DNA from: Pseudomonas sp. MF4836
GTDB lineage: Bacteria; Pseudomonadota; Gammaproteobacteria; Pseudomonadales; Pseudomonadaceae
DNA length: 64,000 nt
Assembly (NCBI RefSeq): GCF_002018875.1
Contig: NZ_MVOL01000007.1
Location: 124,001 to 188,000 of the forward strand
Direction of reading: 5' to 3'
Shown here: piece after piece, positions 35,389-43,580 of the stretch
Position numbering within the stretch: the stretch's first letter is position 1
Layout: each line of letters begins with the position of its first letter
The notes under the pieces: generated by a model
Told to the model about the DNA's origin: nothing
Database searches by the model: none
What the model saw: the letters and a program-made list of their open reading frames with translations, nothing else
Position numbers and translations under genes: made by a program

Positions 35389-36294
35389 TCATACAGACTC
35401 GGGCTTGGCGGTCGGCAACTCGATGCCCGGGAAAATCTTGATCACGGCCGAGTCATCCTCGCGCCCGAAACCGGCGCTGGAAGCCTGCATGAACATCTGG
35501 TGCGCGGTGGCCGACAGCGGCAGCGGGAATTTGCTGGCGCGGGCGGTATCCAGGACCAGGCCCAGGTCCTTGACGAAAATATCCACCGCGGACAGCGGCG
35601 TGTAGTCGGCCTTGAGGATGTGCGGCACGCGGTTTTCAAACATCCACGAGTTGCCAGCGCTGTGGGTGATCACTTCGTACAGGGCGTCGGCGTCGACCCC
35701 TTCACGCAGGCCCAGGGCCATGGCTTCGGCGGAGGCGGCAATGTGCACCCCGGCCAGCAACTGGTTGATGATCTTGACCTTGGACCCCAGGCCATGGGCA
35801 TCGCCCAGGCGGTAGACCTTGCCCGCCATGCCGGCCAGGATCGCCTCGGCCTTGGCGTAGGCTTCGGCCGGACCCGAGGTCATCATGGTCATTTCGCCGG
35901 CCGCCGCCTTGGCCGCACCACCGGAGATCGGCGCATCGAGGTACAGCAGGCCTTGCTCGGCCAGGCGCTGCCCGAGGTCCACGGCGTAGGTCGGGGCCAC
36001 GGTGGCACAGCCGATCACCAGGCTGCCGGGGCGCAGGGCCGCAACCGCCGCACCGTCGCCGAACAACACGCTTTCAGTCTGCTCGGCGTTCACCACCACG
36101 GTGATGATCACGTCACATTCGGCGGCCATCTGCGCGGCGCTGGCACAAGCCACCCCGCCTTCACTGGCGAATTGCTCGGTGACCGCGGCGCGCACATCGC
36201 AGGCATGCACATTGAAGCCGCTGCGCAACAGCGAGCGGGCGATACCCAGGCCCATGGCACCGAGACCGACGACACCGACGTTTTTGTTATTCAT
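35389..36294 (-). CDS. ltnD: L-threonate/tetronate dehydrogenase LtnD (beta-hydroxyacid dehydrogenase family)
   Basis: About 301 residues from ATG 36294 (TTG at 36300 is in frame). The NAD-binding start NVGVVGLGAMGLGIARSLL, the substrate-binding LDAPISGGAAKAAAGEM and the catalytic Lys helix GSKVKIINQLLAGVHIA are typical of the 3-hydroxyacid dehydrogenase superfamily. Context makes it the first step, oxidation of L-threonate or D-erythronate to the 2-oxo acid. Its start lies inside the end of the upstream small ORF. Confidence 0.92.
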   Translation of the reverse strand: MNNKNVGVVGLGAMGLGIARSLLRSGFNVHACDVRAAVTEQFASEGGVACASAAQMAAECDVIITVVVNAEQTESVLFGDGAAVAALRPGSLVIGCATVAPTYAVDLGQRLAEQGLLYLDAPISGGAAKAAAGEMTMMTSGPAEAYAKAEAILAGMAGKVYRLGDAHGLGSKVKIINQLLAGVHIAASAEAMALGLREGVDADALYEVITHSAGNSWMFENRVPHILKADYTPLSAVDIFVKDLGLVLDTARASKFPLPLSATAHQMFMQASSAGFGREDDSAVIKIFPGIELPTAKPESV

Positions 36295-36592
36295 GAGCAA
36301 CTCCAGAAATAGGCGACGGCGTACCCTGCGCGGCAGCGCGCAGGCGGCGGGCCGCGTCGAGGGAATAGAGGTTGGCGCTGATCAGCGCACTCCCGGGCAG
36401 CGCCTGTGCGGCGACGGGAGCTGCGAGCAGCGATACGGCGTGCCGGATTACCGCGGGGCTGACGCCAAAGGCGGCGGCCAGCAGCTCGACGGGTTCGGGG
36501 CGGGCAACGCGCAGCGAGGCATGCAAAGAGTGGGTGTGGGTCGACCGAGGAGCCTTGGCGCTCGGCGGGTGCAACGGGGCCTTGTCGTACAT
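36287..36592 (-). CDS. Possible small protein overlapping the start of ltnD
   Basis: An open frame from ATG 36592 (AGGA 8 bases upstream) gives about 101 residues: MYDKAPLHPPSAK, then a helical segment VELLAAAFGVSPAVIRHAVSLLAA and LYSLDAARRLRAAAQG. It ends 8 bases inside ltnD, an arrangement that would couple the two. No family is recognised. It may be the first gene of the operon or an untranslated leader. Confidence 0.5.
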   Translation of the reverse strand: MYDKAPLHPPSAKAPRSTHTHSLHASLRVARPEPVELLAAAFGVSPAVIRHAVSLLAAPVAAQALPGSALISANLYSLDAARRLRAAAQGTPSPISGVAHE

Positions 36593-36988
36593 GAGGGCCA
36601 TCCTGCTTGGTTTTGTTGTCAGGTTGGAACAGATAATCCACCAATGAACGGATTATGTGAAGTTATTTTTCAATCTAACATTTTTTAACATCGCCACTCA
36701 CACACCCACCCTCCCCAACCTGCCTCGCTGCGCAACCGCCACCACCGATACCGCCCGCTCGGCGTCAGTGGCGCGACGGTTCTACCGCGCGTCGGCCAGC
36801 CTCGATAATCGGCCGAACAGCGCCTGCAACCCTGACCTGGATCAGTTCAAGCGCCCAGGGCCGGGTCGATGCTCAGGACACAGAGCCACCGACTGACGGT
36901 AGCGCCCCTCATCGCACTGGCGTTGACCCCCTTGCCGGGCTGGTGCCTGATGCTGAGTCCCGCAATGTTTGGATAAGGATGATTCGAC
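36593..36988. other. AT-rich promoter region between the tetronate operon and the magnesium locus
   Basis: The sequence 36620-36695 is far more AT-rich than its surroundings and includes GTTATTTTTCAATCTAAC (36661-36678), whose ends GTTA/TAAC are inverted. It probably holds the promoter and operator of the minus-strand tetronate operon. The part after 36700 shows no gene. Confidence 0.5.
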
Positions 36989-37345
36989 ATGGCAACGATC
37001 CAAGTTCTCGCAGGTGACTTCCTGCAAGGTGATGGCGAATACCGCAACGGCAGCTTCAAGCTGAAGACCGCCTTCAATACTTCCCCCGGCGTGGTGCTCA
37101 AGGCCTCGGCCTTCAAGACCCTGGAAATCGCCACCCAGGATTCCGTCGCCAACAAGGATGCACTGAGCTTCGGCATCGCCGGGGCCATGCTCCTGGGGCC
37201 GGTGGGCGCAATTGCCGGTTACCTGATGGCAGGCACCCAGACCGAAGTGACGTTTCTCGGCACCTTCAATGACGGTCGGCAATTACTGGCTGCCACCGAC
37301 AGTCAGACTTATCGGGATATATCCCGGCAATTGAGCGCGCCATAA
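36989..37345 (+). CDS. Conserved hypothetical protein of the magnesium locus
   Basis: This 118-residue protein starts MATIQVLAGDFLQGDGEY after AAGGA about 10 bases upstream. It has a beta-rich first half (FKLKTAFNTSPGVVLKA), a central Gly-rich hydrophobic stretch (FGIAGAMLLGPVGAIAGYLM) that may be a membrane-inserting glycine-zipper segment, and a beta tail (EVTFLGTFNDGRQLLAAT). No function is known to me. It precedes mgtA in the same direction. Confidence 0.8.
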   Translation: MATIQVLAGDFLQGDGEYRNGSFKLKTAFNTSPGVVLKASAFKTLEIATQDSVANKDALSFGIAGAMLLGPVGAIAGYLMAGTQTEVTFLGTFNDGRQLLAATDSQTYRDISRQLSAP

Positions 37346-37359
37346 TCTCCCTTCATTAA

Positions 37360-37404
37360 TTACAACAGTGCTCACGGATATAGTCCCTGAGCACTGACTT
37401 GTAA
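37360..37404. repeat. Long inverted repeat after the hypothetical gene
   Basis: TTACAACAGTGCTCA (37360-37374) is repeated inverted as TGAGCACTGACTTGTAA (37388-37404), allowing a stem of about 15 pairs with a two-base bulge and a 13-base loop. It begins 15 bases after the stop codon. No U-tract follows, so it may be a terminator, attenuator or protein site. Confidence 0.6.
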
Positions 37405-37757
37405 TAACGGCGCAATGAACCACGACAACAAATAGCACACTGCCATAAATCAGCCGACTTCCTGTACATTTCCTGTCTGACGCCAATTAATACACTCATC
37501 CGGGTGGTTTTAATGTTGACTTCAACCCCCCTCGCCAGTAAATTGCGCGGGCCGGCAACACCGGCCATTTTTCAACTCACTAAAGAAGCCAATGGACACA
37601 GTATCTAGACGCTGTCTGGCCGCTGCCTCTGCGCAGAACCAGGCACTAACCCAGGCAATGACGGGACTCGACTCTTCGGTCGGGTGAGCTGCGCTAGAGC
37701 TTGATGCTCCATCGTAACTTGCCTCCACCGGAGCCAGTCCGGTCGCGAGGTAATGTT
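37405..37757. other. Untranslated stretch upstream of the small Cys/Trp protein
   Basis: No convincing gene is seen on either strand. The first part is AT-rich and probably promoter-bearing. The last 150 bases can form several hairpins (for example CCACCGGAGCCAGTCCGGTC, 37727-37746) directly before the next gene, so a structured 5' leader is possible. Confidence 0.4.
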
Positions 37758-38048
37758 ATGAACTTCAAATCCACAGTAATGCCAGGCGTACGCGCCTTTG
37801 CTTCGACGATGCGCGTCAAGCTGTGCCGTGAGCGCAGCGTCGCGGCACGCTCGCCCTTCTCCACCCCCTGCGCCCGTACCCAGGCTCACCTGCGGTCCAA
37901 TTGGCGCGTCTGCCCGGCCACCGGTCAGCTCCAGCAACGCTGGTGTGTCGATGACAGCCAGGACCCACCGAGTCGGAGTATCGCGCAGCTGTTCCAGCAG
38001 GCCGGGATGATCTACAGCCTGTACCTCGGAACCCGCACTTTCCACTGA
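37758..38048 (+). CDS. Small conserved-looking protein upstream of mgtA
   Basis: This 96-residue protein starts MNFKSTVMPGVRAF, with GAGG 7 bases before the ATG. The N-terminal half is basic. The C-terminal half has SNWRVCPATGQLQQRWCVDD, a Trp/Cys pattern I have seen in short pseudomonad proteins of unknown role, followed by SIAQLFQQAGMIYSLYL. No signal peptide is evident. It lies about 285 bases upstream of mgtA. Confidence 0.6.
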   Translation: MNFKSTVMPGVRAFASTMRVKLCRERSVAARSPFSTPCARTQAHLRSNWRVCPATGQLQQRWCVDDSQDPPSRSIAQLFQQAGMIYSLYLGTRTFH

Positions 38049-38146
38049 TCCGAAGACACTTCGTGTTCTTCCCGAGCGTTTTCCTTATATAAGGAATTCG
38101 GCAACTTACTGTTGCCCGCTTTAAATCAAATCAATGGGAGCCTGTT

Positions 38147-38287
38147 ATGGAAGAGGCCAGTAGTAGGTTCGCTGTATATCCATTGTCACGGAGTATGCAG
38201 CGAACGTTAAAACCAATAACACGCAACTACCTGAATCGATCGCTTACTTGCGGCTCGACATACTTTCGCTCGTCTTTAATCAGGTGA
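38147..38287 (+). CDS. Putative 46-residue leader ORF upstream of mgtA
   Basis: ATG 38147 is preceded by GGGAG at 6 bases and opens a frame of 46 codons, beginning MEEASSRFAVYPLSR and ending YFRSSLIR, with the stop 45 bases before mgtA. It is rich in Ser and Arg, with Pro at positions 12 and 23. Leader peptides control mgtA/mgtC transcription elongation in enteric bacteria (mgtL, mgtP), so a regulatory role is attractive. The sequence is not similar to mgtL and is longer. It may be an uncharacterised small protein instead. Confidence 0.5.
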   Translation: MEEASSRFAVYPLSRSMQRTLKPITRNYLNRSLTCGSTYFRSSLIR

Positions 38288-38332
38288 GTTGTTTGTGTGT
38301 CGTGCCGCAAGACTGCGGCAGGAGCACACGCA

Positions 38333-41050
38333 ATGACTACAGCAGTAAAAAAACCCAAGGCCCACAACGGCAACGCGTCCAGCGACGAAAACAAGCTGTC
38401 GATGCGTGCGGCCCGGGAAGCCCAGAACAGCCTTGACGTGACCCTGGGCAACGTCAAATCCAACACCAATGGCCTGACCGAACTCGACGCCGAGGGCCGC
38501 CTGCACCGGGACGGCTTCAACGAAGTGGCCCACGACCACCCACCCCACGCCCTGGTGCAATTGCTCCAGGCCTTCAACAACCCCTTCATCTATGTGCTGA
38601 TGACCCTGACCGGCATCAGCTTCATCACTGACTTCTGGCTGCCGCTGCAAGACGGTGAAGAAACCGACCTCACCGGGGTCATCATTGTCCTGGTCATGGT
38701 CCTGGCCAGCGGCCTGATGCGCTTCTGGCAGGAACACCGTTCGGCCAAGGCCGCCGAGGCCCTCAAGGCCATGGTGCGGACCACCGCCGCAGTCCTGCGC
38801 CGCGAGCAGATGGGCATGCAGGCCCAACTGCGCGAAGTGCCGATGCGCGACCTGGTCGTGGGCGACATCGTGCGCCTGTCGGCGGGCGACATGATCCCGG
38901 CCGATATCCGCCTGATCGAATCCCGTGACCTGTTTATCAGCCAGGCCGTGCTGACCGGCGAAGCCTTGCCGGTGGAGAAGTACGACACCCTGGGCGCGGT
39001 CCAGGAAAAGTCCGCCAGCAGCGTCGCCGCCGACCAGCAGGACCTGCTCGACCTGCCGAACATCTGCTTCATGGGCACCAACGTGGTCAGCGGCACCGCC
39101 ACGGCCGTGGTGGTGGCCACCGGTTCGCGCACCTACTTCGGTTCCCTGGCCCGCTCCATTGTCGGCACCCGCACCCAGACTGCGTTCGACCGTGGGGTGA
39201 ACAGCGTCAGCTGGCTGCTGATCCGCTTCATGCTGGTGATGGTGCCGATCGTGCTGCTGATCAACGGCTTCACCAAGGGTGACTGGACCGAAGCCTTCAT
39301 GTTCGCCCTGGCGGTGGCCGTCGGCCTGACCCCGGAAATGCTGCCGATGATCGTCAGCGCCAACCTGGCCAAGGGCGCCGCCGCCATGGCCAAGCGCAAG
39401 GTGGTGGTCAAGCGCCTGAACGCGATCCAGAACTTCGGCGCAATGGACGTGCTCTGCACCGACAAGACCGGCACCCTGACCCAGGACCGGATCATCCTCG
39501 AACGTCACGTCGACATTGCCGGCGGGCGCTGCGACCAGGTGCTGCAACTGGCCTGGCTCAACAGCTACCACCAGAGCGGCATGAAAAACCTGATGGACCG
39601 CGCCGTGGTGCGCTTCGCCGAAGAAAACCCCAAGTTCAGCCCGCCCCAGGCCTGGACCAAGGTCGACGAACTGCCGTTTGACTTCGTGCGTCGCCGTCTC
39701 TCGGTGATCCTCGCGGACGACACCGGCCATCACCTGATGGTGTGCAAGGGCGCGGTCGAGGAAATGCTCGAAACCGCTACCCAGGTACGCCAGGACGGCA
39801 AGGTCGTCGAACTCGACGCCGAGCGCCGCGCCGCACTGCTGGAGCAGGCCGAGGAATACAACCGCGACGGTTTCCGCGTGCTGCTGGTGGGCACCCGCGA
39901 CCTGGCACCCGACGCGATCCGTACGCAGTACAACGCCAGCGACGAACGCGAGCTGGTCATCGAAGGCCTGCTGACCTTCCTCGATCCGCCCAAGGAAACC
40001 GCAGGTCCGGCCATTGCCGCCCTGCGTGAAAACGGCGTAGTGGTCAAAGTCCTGACCGGCGACAACCCGATCGTCACCGCCAAGATCTGCCGCGAAGTCG
40101 GCCTGGAAGTCGGCGTGCCGGTACTGGGTCGCGACATCGAGCAAATGGATGACGTGTCCCTCAGCCGCCTGGTGGAAGAGCGCACGGTCTTTGCCAAGCT
40201 GACCCCGCTGCAGAAATCCCGGGTGCTCAAGGCCCTGCAGGCCAACGGGCACACCGTGGGCTTCCTCGGCGACGGTATCAACGATGCTCCGGCGCTGCGC
40301 GATGCCGACGTCGGTATCTCGGTGGACAGCGGGACCGATATCGCCAAGGAATCGGCAGACATCATTCTCCTGGAAAAGAGCCTGATGGTGCTGGAGGAAG
40401 GGGTGATCAAGGGTCGCGAGACCTTCGGCAACATCATGAAGTACCTGAACATGACCGCCAGCTCCAACTTCGGCAACGTGTTCTCGGTGCTGGTGGCCAG
40501 TGCCTTCATCCCGTTCCTGCCGATGCTGGCGATCCACCTGCTGTTGCAAAACCTGATGTACGACTTCTCCCAGCTGGCCCTGCCGTGGGACAAGATGGAC
40601 AAGGAATACCTGAGCAAGCCGCGCAAGTGGGACGCCAACAACATTGGCCGTTTCATGCTGTGGATCGGGCCAACCTCGTCGATCTTCGACATCTCCACCT
40701 TCGCCCTGATGTGGTTCGTGTTCGCCGCCAACAGCGTGGAAATGGCCGCCCTGTTCCAATCCGGCTGGTTCATCGAAGGCCTGCTGTCGCAGACCCTGGT
40801 GGTGCACATGCTGCGGACCCGCAAGATCCCGTTCATCCAGAGCACCGCTGCGTTGCCGGTAATGCTGGCCACCGGCCTGGTGATGGCGCTGGGGATCTAC
40901 GTACCGTTCTCGCCGCTGGGCGCGATGGTCGGCCTGGTACCGCTGCCGTGGGAATACTTCCCGTGGCTGGTCGGCACCCTGCTCTGCTACTGCGTCGTGG
41001 CCCAGACCATGAAGACCATCTACATCCGCCGCTTCAAGCAGTGGTTCTAA
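38333..41050 (+). CDS. mgtA: Magnesium-translocating P-type ATPase MgtA
   Basis: The 905-residue inner-membrane pump imports Mg2+ using ATP. ATG 38333 has AGGAG 8 bases upstream; the in-frame extension is not needed. P-type ATPase signatures are the actuator TGEALPVEKYD, the phosphorylation site DKTGTLTQD (Asp about 377), the nucleotide-binding KGAVEEML and the hinge GDGINDAPALRDADVG. About ten membrane helices are expected. Typical control is low Mg2+ through PhoPQ and leader elements. A perfect 12-base-pair hairpin follows the stop. Confidence 0.95.
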   Translation: MTTAVKKPKAHNGNASSDENKLSMRAAREAQNSLDVTLGNVKSNTNGLTELDAEGRLHRDGFNEVAHDHPPHALVQLLQAFNNPFIYVLMTLTGISFITDFWLPLQDGEETDLTGVIIVLVMVLASGLMRFWQEHRSAKAAEALKAMVRTTAAVLRREQMGMQAQLREVPMRDLVVGDIVRLSAGDMIPADIRLIESRDLFISQAVLTGEALPVEKYDTLGAVQEKSASSVAADQQDLLDLPNICFMGTNVVSGTATAVVVATGSRTYFGSLARSIVGTRTQTAFDRGVNSVSWLLIRFMLVMVPIVLLINGFTKGDWTEAFMFALAVAVGLTPEMLPMIVSANLAKGAAAMAKRKVVVKRLNAIQNFGAMDVLCTDKTGTLTQDRIILERHVDIAGGRCDQVLQLAWLNSYHQSGMKNLMDRAVVRFAEENPKFSPPQAWTKVDELPFDFVRRRLSVILADDTGHHLMVCKGAVEEMLETATQVRQDGKVVELDAERRAALLEQAEEYNRDGFRVLLVGTRDLAPDAIRTQYNASDERELVIEGLLTFLDPPKETAGPAIAALRENGVVVKVLTGDNPIVTAKICREVGLEVGVPVLGRDIEQMDDVSLSRLVEERTVFAKLTPLQKSRVLKALQANGHTVGFLGDGINDAPALRDADVGISVDSGTDIAKESADIILLEKSLMVLEEGVIKGRETFGNIMKYLNMTASSNFGNVFSVLVASAFIPFLPMLAIHLLLQNLMYDFSQLALPWDKMDKEYLSKPRKWDANNIGRFMLWIGPTSSIFDISTFALMWFVFAANSVEMAALFQSGWFIEGLLSQTLVVHMLRTRKIPFIQSTAALPVMLATGLVMALGIYVPFSPLGAMVGLVPLPWEYFPWLVGTLLCYCVVAQTMKTIYIRRFKQWF

Positions 41051-41060
41051 GCACCTGAGC

Positions 41061-41094
41061 CCAGGGTGGCCGGCCGGTTTGGCGGCCACCCTGG
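41061..41094. repeat. Perfect 12-base-pair hairpin after mgtA
   Basis: CCAGGGTGGCCG (41061-41072) and CGGCCACCCTGG (41083-41094) are exact inverted copies around a ten-base loop, 10 bases after the mgtA stop. There is no U-tract, so it may stabilise the mgtA mRNA end or attenuate read-through into the next genes. Confidence 0.6.
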
Positions 41095-41134
41095 ATCGGC
41101 AATGGCTCCTCCCAACACCCTGGGGAGAACAGCA

Positions 41135-41341
41135 ATGCGACTGATCCAATACCTGTGGCAACCACTTGATCGGGCCCTGCGTGCACTGCTGGTGATCGGC
41201 CTGTCGAACAGCGCCAGGCTACTCACCGCCCTCAGCGTCCGGCTCTATGCCAGGGGCTGGCTGAGCGCGGTTGAAGTCCGATTTCTCCTGGCGTTCAGCA
41301 GCGCCATCAACCGCACCTCGATCCGGGTTGCGGCCCGCTAG
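41135..41341 (+). CDS. Small hypothetical protein downstream of mgtA
   Basis: This 68-residue basic protein starts MRLIQYLWQPLDRALRALLV, with GGGGAG 7 bases before the ATG. The sequence is amphipathic and Arg-rich (SARLLTALSVRLYARGWLS, INRTSIRVAAR) and may associate with the membrane surface. I recall a similarly placed short gene after mgtA in P. aeruginosa. It is followed by the Na/Pi cotransporter-like gene after 28 bases. Confidence 0.75.
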   Translation: MRLIQYLWQPLDRALRALLVIGLSNSARLLTALSVRLYARGWLSAVEVRFLLAFSSAINRTSIRVAAR

Positions 41342-41369
41342 ACAATGAAACAGTTCAAGGAGAGTCCTC

Positions 41370-43073
41370 ATGTCGGGAACTACTCTGCTAATCAATCTCG
41401 CTGGTTCCATCGCCCTGTTGCTGTGGGGCACCCATATGATTTCCTCGGCCCTGCTGCGCGGTTTCGGCACGCAGTTGCGTCAGTGGCTGGGGCAAAACCT
41501 GACTAACCGCTGGATGGCCCTGGCCTGTGGCATCGGCATCACTGGGGTGCTGCAGAGCAGCACCGCCGTCAGCCTGATGGCCACTTCTTTTACCGCCGCC
41601 GGGACCCTGAGCCTGGCGCCGGCGCTGGCAGTGATGCTGGGCGCCAATATCGGCTCGACCCTGGTGGTGCAACTGCTGAGTTTCGATATCTCGATCGTCA
41701 CCCCGCTGGTGCTGCTGGTCGGCTTTATCGTGTTCCGCCTGCGGGACGACTCACGCTTCGAAAGCCTGGGCTGCGCCCTGATCGGCCTGGGCCTGATGCT
41801 GCTGGCCCTGCGCATGCTCGGCGCCACCCTGGGCGACGTCGAAGGCTCGGCGATATTCCAACTGCTGATGCGCAGCCTGGACGGCGAACTGCTGCTGGCG
41901 CTGCTGGTGGCCACGGTGCTGGCCTGGGTCTGCCACTCCAGCGTCGCGGTGGTGTTGCTGGTTGCGTCCCTGGCCGGCGCCGGCCTGCTTTCACCCTCTA
42001 CCAGCATGGCCCTGGTGCTGGGGGTGAACATCGGCGGCGCGCTGCCTTCGCTGGTCAACGCCGGCTCCAGCGTCGCCCGGCGCCTGCCCCTGGGCAATTT
42101 TCTGGTGCGCCTGAGCGGGGTGCTGATGCTGTTGCCCTGGGTGCCGTTGCTGGCCCAGCCCCAACTCCTCGGCCAACTGCCACCGGCACTGCTGGTGGTG
42201 GGTGTGCACAGCGCCTTCAGCCTGGTGCTGGCCCTGCTGTTCATCGGCCTCACCGGGCCCCTTGCCGCCCTGCTCACCCGGCTGCTGCCGGAGCCCGAGC
42301 GGGTGGTCGACCCCGGGATGCCGCTGTACCTGGACGAATCCGGCCTGGAAGTGGCCAACATCGGCCTGGCCAACGCCGCCCGCGAAGCCCTGCGCATGGC
42401 CGACATGCTGTCGAGCATGCTCAGCCGGGTGCTGCAACTGCTGCGCACTTCGGAGCAGGCCAGCGCCGATGAAGTGCGGCGCATCGACCAGTCCCTGGAC
42501 CTGCTCAGCGCGGCGATCCGCGCCTACCTGGCGGATATCGGCAAGGAAGGCATCAGCGACCAGGATGCCGACCGTTCCCAGGAGATCCTGATGTTCGTGA
42601 TCAACCTGGAACACGCCGGCGACATTCTCTCCACCAGCCTCGCGCAATTGGCGGCGCGGCGCCTGCGTCGGGGCGAGCACTTCTCGGCCTTTGAACTCGG
42701 CACCCTGTACCCGTTGCACCGTGAAGTCCTCGAAAGCCTGAGCCTGGCGGTGACCGTATTCCTGCGCGAAGACCTGCCCACCGCACACCAGCTGGTCAGC
42801 CGCAAGGAAGTGGTGAGAAGGCTCGAAGCCATGGCCAGTCGCGAGCACTTCCGGACCTTGCGCGAAGACAAGAGCGCCTGGGCCGAGTCCGGCGATATTT
42901 TCCAGCGCCTGCTGCGCGACTACCGCCGCGTGCATCACCACATCGCCGCCCTGGCGTACCCGGCCCTGGAACGCGCCGGGGAACGCGACATCAATAGCAG
43001 CCTGGCCGGTGACGGCCTGGCAGACGCTCCCGACACCATTGACCGCAAGGAACCAGAGCAATGCGCATCCTGA
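41370..43073 (+). CDS. Na/Pi cotransporter-family protein with PhoU-like C-terminal domain
   Basis: The 567-residue protein has two repeated membrane halves, with the diagnostic GITGVLQSSTAVSLMATSF in the first and WVCHSSVAVVLLVASLAGAG in the second, as in sodium-dependent phosphate transporters (YjbB-like). Residues after about 330 form a cytoplasmic helical PhoU-like domain (ANIGLANAAREALRMADML). Phosphate efflux or uptake is expected; in this locus it may balance phosphate against Mg2+. Its end overlaps the SLOG gene by 13 bases. Confidence 0.92.
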   Translation: MSGTTLLINLAGSIALLLWGTHMISSALLRGFGTQLRQWLGQNLTNRWMALACGIGITGVLQSSTAVSLMATSFTAAGTLSLAPALAVMLGANIGSTLVVQLLSFDISIVTPLVLLVGFIVFRLRDDSRFESLGCALIGLGLMLLALRMLGATLGDVEGSAIFQLLMRSLDGELLLALLVATVLAWVCHSSVAVVLLVASLAGAGLLSPSTSMALVLGVNIGGALPSLVNAGSSVARRLPLGNFLVRLSGVLMLLPWVPLLAQPQLLGQLPPALLVVGVHSAFSLVLALLFIGLTGPLAALLTRLLPEPERVVDPGMPLYLDESGLEVANIGLANAAREALRMADMLSSMLSRVLQLLRTSEQASADEVRRIDQSLDLLSAAIRAYLADIGKEGISDQDADRSQEILMFVINLEHAGDILSTSLAQLAARRLRRGEHFSAFELGTLYPLHREVLESLSLAVTVFLREDLPTAHQLVSRKEVVRRLEAMASREHFRTLREDKSAWAESGDIFQRLLRDYRRVHHHIAALAYPALERAGERDINSSLAGDGLADAPDTIDRKEPEQCAS

Positions 43074-43414
43074 TCTGCGCCGGGCGCCACTACGCCGACA
43101 CCCACCTGTGCCGGCGGGTGCTGGAAGCCTTCCAGCGCATGCACGAAGTGCGGGTACTGATTCACGGCGGGAGCCAGTTCCTGGGGGCGGAAATCGAAGA
43201 CTGGGCCCGAGAGATCGGTGCCGACATCGTGCGCTATCCGCCCAACTGGCAGCTCCACGGCAAACACGCCGAGCGCCTGCGCAATGCCTTCATGCTCAAG
43301 GACAGTCGCCCGGACCTGGTGATTGCCTTGCCCGGCGGCGAGGACACCGAAGAACTGCTGGCCCGGGCCAAGGCCCAGGGCATTCAGACCCTGTCGGTCA
43401 CTGACCGGCAATAA
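43061..43414 (+). CDS. YspA/SLOG-like nucleotide-binding family protein (DUF2493-like)
   Basis: The 117-residue Rossmann-like protein starts MRILICAGRHYAD and has VLIHGGSQFLGAEIEDWAREIG and DLVIALPGGEDTEELLARA. The GGS and PGG loops are the ligand-binding loops of the SLOG superfamily, which binds nucleotides or their derivatives. It overlaps the transporter gene and is surely co-transcribed. A nucleotide-derived signal in Mg2+/phosphate stress is only inference. Confidence 0.85.
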   Translation: MRILICAGRHYADTHLCRRVLEAFQRMHEVRVLIHGGSQFLGAEIEDWAREIGADIVRYPPNWQLHGKHAERLRNAFMLKDSRPDLVIALPGGEDTEELLARAKAQGIQTLSVTDRQ

Positions 43415-43580
43415 CCCACCCCTTTCCACCCACAACGAGCCTTCCTCATGAACGAAGAACCCAGCAGGCGCTGCGCCCCCTTTGCGGGCCTTGATCCGCT
43501 CACCACCTGCGTCCCCTTTCGAACGCCCCCTGCGTGCCAGCACGCAGGGCGCATCGCCCCAACCCTGACGGAGTTCCACC

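Noticed and set aside
36657..36896. Plus-strand 79-codon open frame in the promoter region
   Set aside because: It spans the AT-rich regulatory stretch, has no ribosome site and gives a sequence with no protein-like pattern.
37405..37757. Possible M-box or Mn2+ riboswitch upstream of the mgtA locus
   Set aside because: I looked for the conserved blocks of the ykoK and yybP-ykoY elements and could not align them, so no riboswitch feature is listed.
38276..41161. Long open frame (about 960 codons) antisense to mgtA
   Set aside because: The product is low-complexity His/Gln/Asp/Gly-rich and is entirely explained by MgtA codons on the other strand.
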